NCBI GenBank assembly: GCA_958299035.1 | Contig: CATQJL010000001.1 | Location: 12,732,773 to 12,796,772, forward strand | Direction: 5' to 3' | DNA: 64,000 bases | DNA from: Cylicocyclus nassatus | Lineage: Eukaryota > Nematoda > Chromadorea > Rhabditida > Strongylidae | Shown here: piece after piece, positions 58,135 through 64,000 of the stretch | How the letters are laid out: each line of letters opens with the position of its first letter | Position numbering within the stretch: position 1 is the first letter of the stretch | Notes under the pieces: model-generated | What the model saw: the letters and a program-made list of their open reading frames with translations, nothing else | What the model was told of the DNA's origin: nothing | Databases searched by the model: none | Made by a program: the position numbers and the translations under genes

Positions 58135-60717
58135 ATGACCTCTTACTCCATCAAAGCCGACTCATTAGGAAACAACTTTTTTGCCGAGTTCTATATCAGA
58201 AGCGGAGTTTTCCCTGAGTTCAGAATTTATCAGTCTATAACCAATACGATCACTGCCGACGAACTGAGAAAAGATGTCAAAAATTCGTGCCAACACTGCT
58301 CCAGGCATCATGTTATTCGTTCCAAAGATGTTAATTACGGCGTCTCACCTTAGCTCGCAAATATCATAAACCGACTATTTGAAAATGACACTATTCTTAT
58401 CGATTTCTTGCATGTTAACGTGATCCTCTTCTGCAAAAAAAGCATTGCAATCTTCGATTTCGCTTTTACCGATATACAAAGCTTAATAAGAGCCCTGGCC
58501 TGCCGAGTAGAAGAAAAAGCAGGCCAGTCCAAGGAAGCGATTGAGATGGATATTGTAGCGATGGAAGAAAACTTCACTATCTTGCCTTTGCGGACGGCGG
58601 CGGTGCAAGAGGAACCAGAGCTCTTGACCCCTGTAACCCAGAGGGAAAGGGGAGGAGCTGGCTGCGTACCAAGAAGGATCTGGCAACCATCCAAGCTCTG
58701 CCCCCCGCGCTGAGCCTGGGTTTTGCCTTTTTTGCTCAGGAATTCACGGAAGAAAAAGTCTAGTTTAAAAGACTTGGAGTGGAGATACAGAGAAGGGGAA
58801 AACAAATAGTGACCAGTTTTGAAAGGCGAATCTTTTGAATGGACTTTTGTATGAATTCATATCAATGCAATTCATCATTCTTTCAAAGATTGGAATTGAT
58901 GAAAAATTTTTTAGAGGGGTAAAAGCTTCGGAAATTTTTCATGAACTCCTATAAATGGCTTCGCGAAAACTTACTCTATATTGCATTTTATTTTCCTAAG
59001 CTAATTTTCTCAATATTTTACGATAGTCACTGCGTTAGTTGCATTTGAGCCAATCGATAGCCGATTATTTGACCTTTACAGAATCAAGCCAGTCGTCTGA
59101 TGAGCCAAGAAAGTCATAATTCAAGTGAAGACTTTATTCTTTGTTAACTCCAAAGTATTTTACTTGGGGGGGGGGGGGGGAAGGGGAGAGGAAGGGTGAG
59201 GAAAATTCGCGAGAAAGCCGTTGAAAAGTCGTGTTTCAGGAGGTGAACTTGCGAAAGTAGATGACAAGTTATTCATCAGAAATTTTCGAGTTGCAAAATT
59301 GTTTCAAAAAGGTGAACTTGCGAAAGTAGATGCCAAATTATTCATCAAAAATTTTCGAGTTGCAAAATTAGAATCGGTCAAAAAGTTGGAAAAAGCAGAG
59401 AAGTCACCAAAACTTGTCTGTTATAATAGTGGTAGTAGTTTACATTGGTTTCGCCCAATTTGATATTGTCCCACTTCTCTAATCCTATGCCTCGACAACT
59501 GCCAGCGGGGTAAAATTGTCCAGGTTTGGTCACTTCAAATCTGAGCTGTGAAGCTTTACTGAGCCTCCTCTCAGGCATAAAATGTTTGCATTTGCATTTT
59601 ACGTCCTTTTTGGATCTGAGTATCCAGAATTTCTTAGTCTCTTTGTTGAAATTATTATTAGAACCACTCTGAAACTTCATTTTCGGCTTATGTCCCCCTG
59701 CTTTGAATCAAACTTTTTTCTGGTCGTTTTCAAGGCTTTGTATCATCATTTCGATTCTGAACAAAGTTTGAAAAGAATTCAATGGTAGTGGTGTTCCATA
59801 CATTGACTCTTAGAAAGATGGTTACTCTATTTATATATTAGGTTTATGACATGATACTATTTTTATTATCATCCTGGTACCTGAAAACCTGTTTGAGAGC
59901 CTTTACTGTCCATTTCCCAAATTCCAAATCCATGGTTTAACCTCTTAATCCAATAGATTTGATCAGTATCCGGTAGTCCATCCACCATTCTTGCTCAACA
60001 CACAATGAGAGCATCCCGTGGGCGGAGCGATGGGCGGAGCCTCCTCTGCCTTCCCCATTCCCCTTTGACAGGCGGCAAGGGCTTTGGTTCCTCCTGCACC
60101 ACCTCCTTTGCGGACTACGTTATGCTTATAAATCACTGTCCAGCTCGACTACAACCAATGGCAGCAAAACTTCTTAAAGCATCTGAGCACAATGGATTTA
60201 AAGTCAGCGGAAACAAGACCAAATGGATGGATGACAACGGAGGAAACATTTGGACAAATTCAACCTAACACCAAATGGTAATATCATCGAACGCGTACAT
60301 TCCATTTTCATCTCAGCCAACAACTACGATGTTCGCATGACCAAGAAATGAAAGCATCAAGATGCATCGTTTTGGCATGGCACGTTTTGAACAAAACACA
60401 AGAATTCCTCACGAACAAAAATGTGGCTGTTTATTTAAAGTGTCACTATTTTTATACCATAATTCTCCCGACACTTATATATGACTAGAAACCTGGGCGC
60501 TGACAAAAAAGTTGCTAACGACGCTCCTCCGATGTCAGAGAGCGATGGAAAATTCAATGCTGGAATTTCGTTTGAAAGATCAAGTTATCAAATTGTATTC
60601 GATCCATCACATAGCTTAAAGATGCTTTTGCAGCAGCACAAAAAAGAAAGTGGTGATTTGTCCAAAAATATAATGCATCAAGGAAAAGGGAGATGGACAA
60701 CAGCTTTAACGAGTTAG
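58135..60717 (+). pseudogene. Degenerate LINE reverse transcriptase remnant, copy 2, split by a DNA element
   Basis: Same LINE remnant as at 38206-39265, here interrupted at 58596-60106 within the codons of the FADY motif. The part after the insertion is open from about 60107 to 60268 (KASEHNGFKVSGNKTKWM). Confidence 0.55.
58596..60106. mobile_element. 1.5-kb DNA element with 9-bp target duplication, only in copy 2
   Basis: TTTGCGGAC flanks both ends (58587-58595 and 60107-60115); copy 1 has it once (near 38660). The inverted ends match for about 30 bp (GG(C/A)GG(C/T)GGTGCA). GG-starting T1Rs with 9-bp duplication fit Merlin or Mutator-like families. Inside, 59221-59375 contains a direct repeat (GGTGAACTTGCGAAAGTAGATG), and there is a G run at 59166. 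No clear transposase. Confidence 0.85.
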
Positions 60718-61103
60718 ATACCAGCCACCGGTCAAGGTTTCGGAGACGGCAGATCCAGACTGGGATGACGACATTCGGGCCTGTATAACCTCCAAACCCG
60801 CTCGTAACTGGCAAAAACAACTGAAGAACCATCACCAAAGGAAAAAACATGGTATAGCATATGCAGTCCCACTGAATATCTGAAATCTCAAACAAAAACA
60901 CGATTTTTCTAGATGCTTGTAAAACCGTTCATATTGAATAAGGAATAAGAGTAAGAATATTTGAGACTACCGTTTCAAGGCGAGTTCGATATACAGCTTG
61001 TTTGAAATAGATGGGTTAAGTTCTACCCATTCCCTCGTTAGTGTAGCTTGTCTTCGCGTGGCGTGCACGGAATGATAAGACAAGTTACAAGTTAATAAGT
61101 TCC

Positions 61104-61290
61104 CTATATTTCGTTTTTGACAATCATGAGCTTCTTGACTGTCGTCGGTGGCTGCACTCGACTTTCAAACGGAAAGTTGTACTCAGCTAATTTCCCTGCC
61201 GGTGTCCGTTCCACAAACACGCCTGCCCATTTATTTGATGGTCTTCCACGAAAGCGTTTTGCTTCGCAAGTATTCCACTCTGACATTCAT
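61104..61290 (-). pseudogene. LINE 3'-end remnant, copy 2
   Basis: Reads EAKRFRGRPSNKWAGVF, close to the KRPRGRPPxRWxDVF tail of nematode LINE polymerases. The strand is opposite to the nearby RT remnant, so it is a separate insertion or an inverted piece. Confidence 0.5.
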
Positions 61291-61999
61291 AGTACCATCT
61301 CTTGTCTCTCACATTGTAACCTCCCATTAATGTTCCGCTTTCACACAGTATCAAGGTGAATGAGGACGGGAATTACATGCGCACTATGAAGTTCGGCGTG
61401 TTGCCTTCAGGTAATCTTCAAAATACTGCGCTTGAACATTTCGTATGTAGCTCTTAGCTTCGCGACTGAGCCCGGAAGAACGGCAAAGTCAAATGGCCAA
61501 TCCAGAGTCAAACAGATGGGCAATCCAGATCCATCAGATGGTCGGTCGCTTTTTTCATAGGACCAAAGCCGGCACAAGCTGCTCTTCTTCTCCATTGATG
61601 AATACTGTTTCAAAGGTGCCTTAATCTACACTTCAAAAAAGTTTGCTGACCTTTTCAACGTTTTACAATCACTCTCTTGTTGAAATTAATCCGTGAACAA
61701 AATGACAACATCGACGGCAGCAGGGATGCTGGGTGAACGGAGTCGGACAGTGTCAAAACTAGCAGATTCTCGCTTCACGAGTCTGTACACATACAGCTAC
61801 TCCGTGTTTGCAATCTTATGCGTTGGCTACCCATATGTGACGCAAAACTTCTTTGTAATACGAAATAACCAAATAATCTCCAGTATTCAAATCTCCATGC
61901 GATATTTTATGATAAACAAAACCTCGTTTAGAAATTGTTTGGCAGATAGGGAATGCAGATGGGTAGCAAGCATTGTGTGATTTGGATAATGTACAGCTT

Positions 62000-62297
62000 T
62001 TTAGGACAGTGGATCAGCATGGACCTTTCTCGGATTTGAGTGGGTTTAGGTAGTAGATCCCTCAAGTACACTGTAGCCCAAATTCCATGTCAATCGCAAA
62101 GTCCTATAAACGCGCTTCAAAACTCGACCGACCCCACCTGCTCAATGGAAGTGGACGAAGTAGGTGAAGTTTTGAAGCGCATCTTTCAGGACTTAGCGCA
62201 TGAATTGGTACGTGGAGTCTTACAGTGTACTTGAAGAATCTACTACCTAACTCCACCAAAATCCGAGAAGGACCGTTTTGCTGATCCACTGCCTATA
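62000..62297. repeat. Foldback repeat, copy 2
   Basis: Counterpart of 40563-40853, same arms with minor changes. Confidence 0.65.
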
Positions 62298-62966
62298 AGG
62301 CAGCGTGGCGAATGTACGCTGCGTACGTATACAGCTTGAGTCGCCTAGGTCACAAAGTCTATCAGGATCTTGTTCGCTTTTAACTTGTTGACGCCACCAA
62401 AATTTGTCACATGACTTCTGAAAAGGCATCTTACTCTGCGAGCACCTCACTACTTCTCCACCCACAGTCTCGACTTGCGTTAATCCCATTATTCTACTGA
62501 CAGGCAAAGGCGCTCCCAAGTTCGTCATTCATACGAATTCAACTCCTACCCTTGTATGGTCCGGACCGACGGATGTTTGTTGTGATGTGGATGCATGCAT
62601 CTTCTTGAAGGTATTCTGCAAATTAGTCTCTTTTGACTTTTGACAAGATACGAGTAACTGTTACAAAGGAGACACAAAAAGCGACATACCTAACAGGCAA
62701 TCAACTTGCCCCGCGACTAAAAGCCAAGTGGAGTCCACAAAATGGAGAAGAGTCCACAAAACGGAGAGGAGCGTCCAAAGTTTTGCAGTCTCGTCAGCAA
62801 AAGATGCAATTCGATGGCTACCGCTTTTATATTCTTTTCCAGAGTCATTAGATTGCATAAAGTATGGCATTCATATTAATGGTCGCGAACCAAGGGTTGT
62901 TTACGTTTGTCTGCATCACTTCTGGACCTAATTAATGGAGCGACCTACAGACAAGGTGTGAGGCTA

Positions 62967-63444
62967 AAGGAAAAATTTGAAATCATCAGTACTTATGTTT
63001 TTGGCCTACCCTTTGCAACTATGAAAAGTTTGTGCTGTTTGGACGTCTCTGTGAGAAGTTATGATTCTCGCAAAAATTGAAAATTAATTGATTTCGGCGT
63101 TTTCCATAGTAAACTCGATATTCATAACTTCTCACAGAAACGTCCAAACACCACAAACTTCTCACAGTTGCAAAGGGTAGGCCAAAAACATAAGTACTAA
63201 CGATTTAGATTTTTCTGCAGCGTTCCCGATTTTTGGCGACCTAACTCAAAATGGTCAAAGCTTATATGGTCTTAGTTTTCCATTTTTATCTCCGCACTCA
63301 GTATGAAACAGAAGCTCTACGGAACGGCATTTGAAAGCGAAAAAATTATTCTTTCTAATAAAACTACAAGCAAGCAAATCCGTTGAAATTTCGCGGAGTT
63401 ACAAATTTTTGAAAATGAAACGACAGAACTTTCGGTTCAACCTA
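62967..63444. mobile_element. Mariner-type foldback, truncated on the left
   Basis: Same family as 42815-43345: inner palindrome plus the complete right terminus ending GGTTCAACC-TA. Its left edge coincides with the end of the large duplication. Confidence 0.8.
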
Positions 63445-63449
63445 ATAAG

Positions 63450-64000
63450 ATACTCATCAGATGCACCCAGAAATACCAGCGATTTTGACTAACAACAACT
63501 TTGAACTTTTATCAGTTACCTGGGATAAAACTTGAAAGACACAGTCTACGCAGACAGAAGGTGGTGAAATTTTGTTATGCTACAGCAGGGACTCTAATAA
63601 AAAGATCGCACGATTCTTGCTGCGCTGATATCATTAGAAGGTAGAAGTGGCGATAGTGGCTCTTCCGATGTCAGTGATCTGAACATAACAAGTCAAATTT
63701 GGTACACACTGCATCCAAAATTGTTTAAAATCTCAACATAATTCAGGACGAATTCCCGAAGATTTTTGGTATACTAACACGCAATAATGGACTTGTTATC
63801 TTTAGCCCGTCAACTTTGATGGGCGAAGTCGCCATCGCCGCTTCTATCTTCTGGATTTCGTTTTTCTCACTTTTGAAATCAAGAGATATTATCACCAGAT
63901 TTGTGATACTTTGACAATGTCACACGCATTGCATAGGAGACACTTTGAGTTAGAATCCTGCTACGGTTGATTAGATTGCTAACCGCAGACTGAGTCATTC
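63450..64000. other. Unique sequence, nothing recognised
   Basis: Lies beyond the end of the duplication. No repeat from elsewhere in the window and no convincing exon was seen. Confidence 0.4.

Larger units (their letters stand above)
46062..62966. repeat. Large duplication, copy 2
   Basis: Same orientation as copy 1; begins at the first base after the N gap. Copy 2 alone carries 49593-49756, 52516-54401, about 56440-57170 and 58596-60106. Because its left edge is a scaffold gap, it may be an uncollapsed second haplotype rather than a real tandem copy. Confidence 0.95.

Overview
The window looks like repeat-dense DNA of a small invertebrate, most likely a nematode. The evidence is an Argonaute gene with many short exons, introns of about 35-130 bases ending in TTTCAG-type acceptors, Ty3/Gypsy and Penelope-like retroelements, and many MITE-type DNA elements. 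Nothing bacterial is present: no operons, rRNA or CRISPR. Two 500-base N gaps (13936-14435 and 45562-46061) each abut a leftover SMART-type amplification adapter, so the assembly comes from an amplified low-input library and its order across both gaps is not secure.

Region by region: 1-9.9 kb holds an Argonaute gene on the minus strand. PAZ exons lie near 9.2-9.5 kb, linker-2 exons near 8.0-8.3 kb, Mid exons near 3.8-4.2 kb and PIWI exons near 2.1-2.8 kb. Its introns carry an 870-bp MITE, a small TIR element, a hAT MITE with a perfect 8-bp target duplication and a tRNA-derived SINE. 9.9-13.7 kb is a composite mariner-like element with long inverted ends and two tandem arrays inside. 14.48-24.45 kb is a complete Ty3/Gypsy LTR retrotransposon: 241-bp LTRs identical by eye, a 4-bp AGAC duplication, and its empty target site still present at 13532. 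Its first ORF is unusual in carrying a signal/furin/transmembrane glycoprotein-like module between Gag and protease. Pol is broken by two frame changes and one stop. 25.5-26.4 kb is a second copy of the MITE found in the Argonaute intron.

27.35-41.49 kb and 46.06-62.97 kb are two copies of the same region, told apart by transposon insertions that give matched filled and empty sites. Each copy carries, on the minus strand, exons that resemble an Argonaute N domain/linker 1 (27.9-28.8 and 46.6-47.5 kb) and a further N-terminal exon (35.95 and 55.2 kb). These lie in N-to-C order with the PAZ-Mid-PIWI exons of 2-9.5 kb. The window may therefore hold one Argonaute gene stretched over more than 33 kb by transposons, with its 5' half duplicated or present as a second haplotype. 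This is inference.

42.1-45.5 kb, between the copies, holds a CAGGGTGTCC-type DNA element, a mariner foldback and a Penelope-like element (RT plus GIY-YIG endonuclease) with a hammerhead-like motif. The Penelope-like element is cut off by the second gap. Most remaining sequence is degraded repeats (LINE remnants, foldbacks) without convincing genes.
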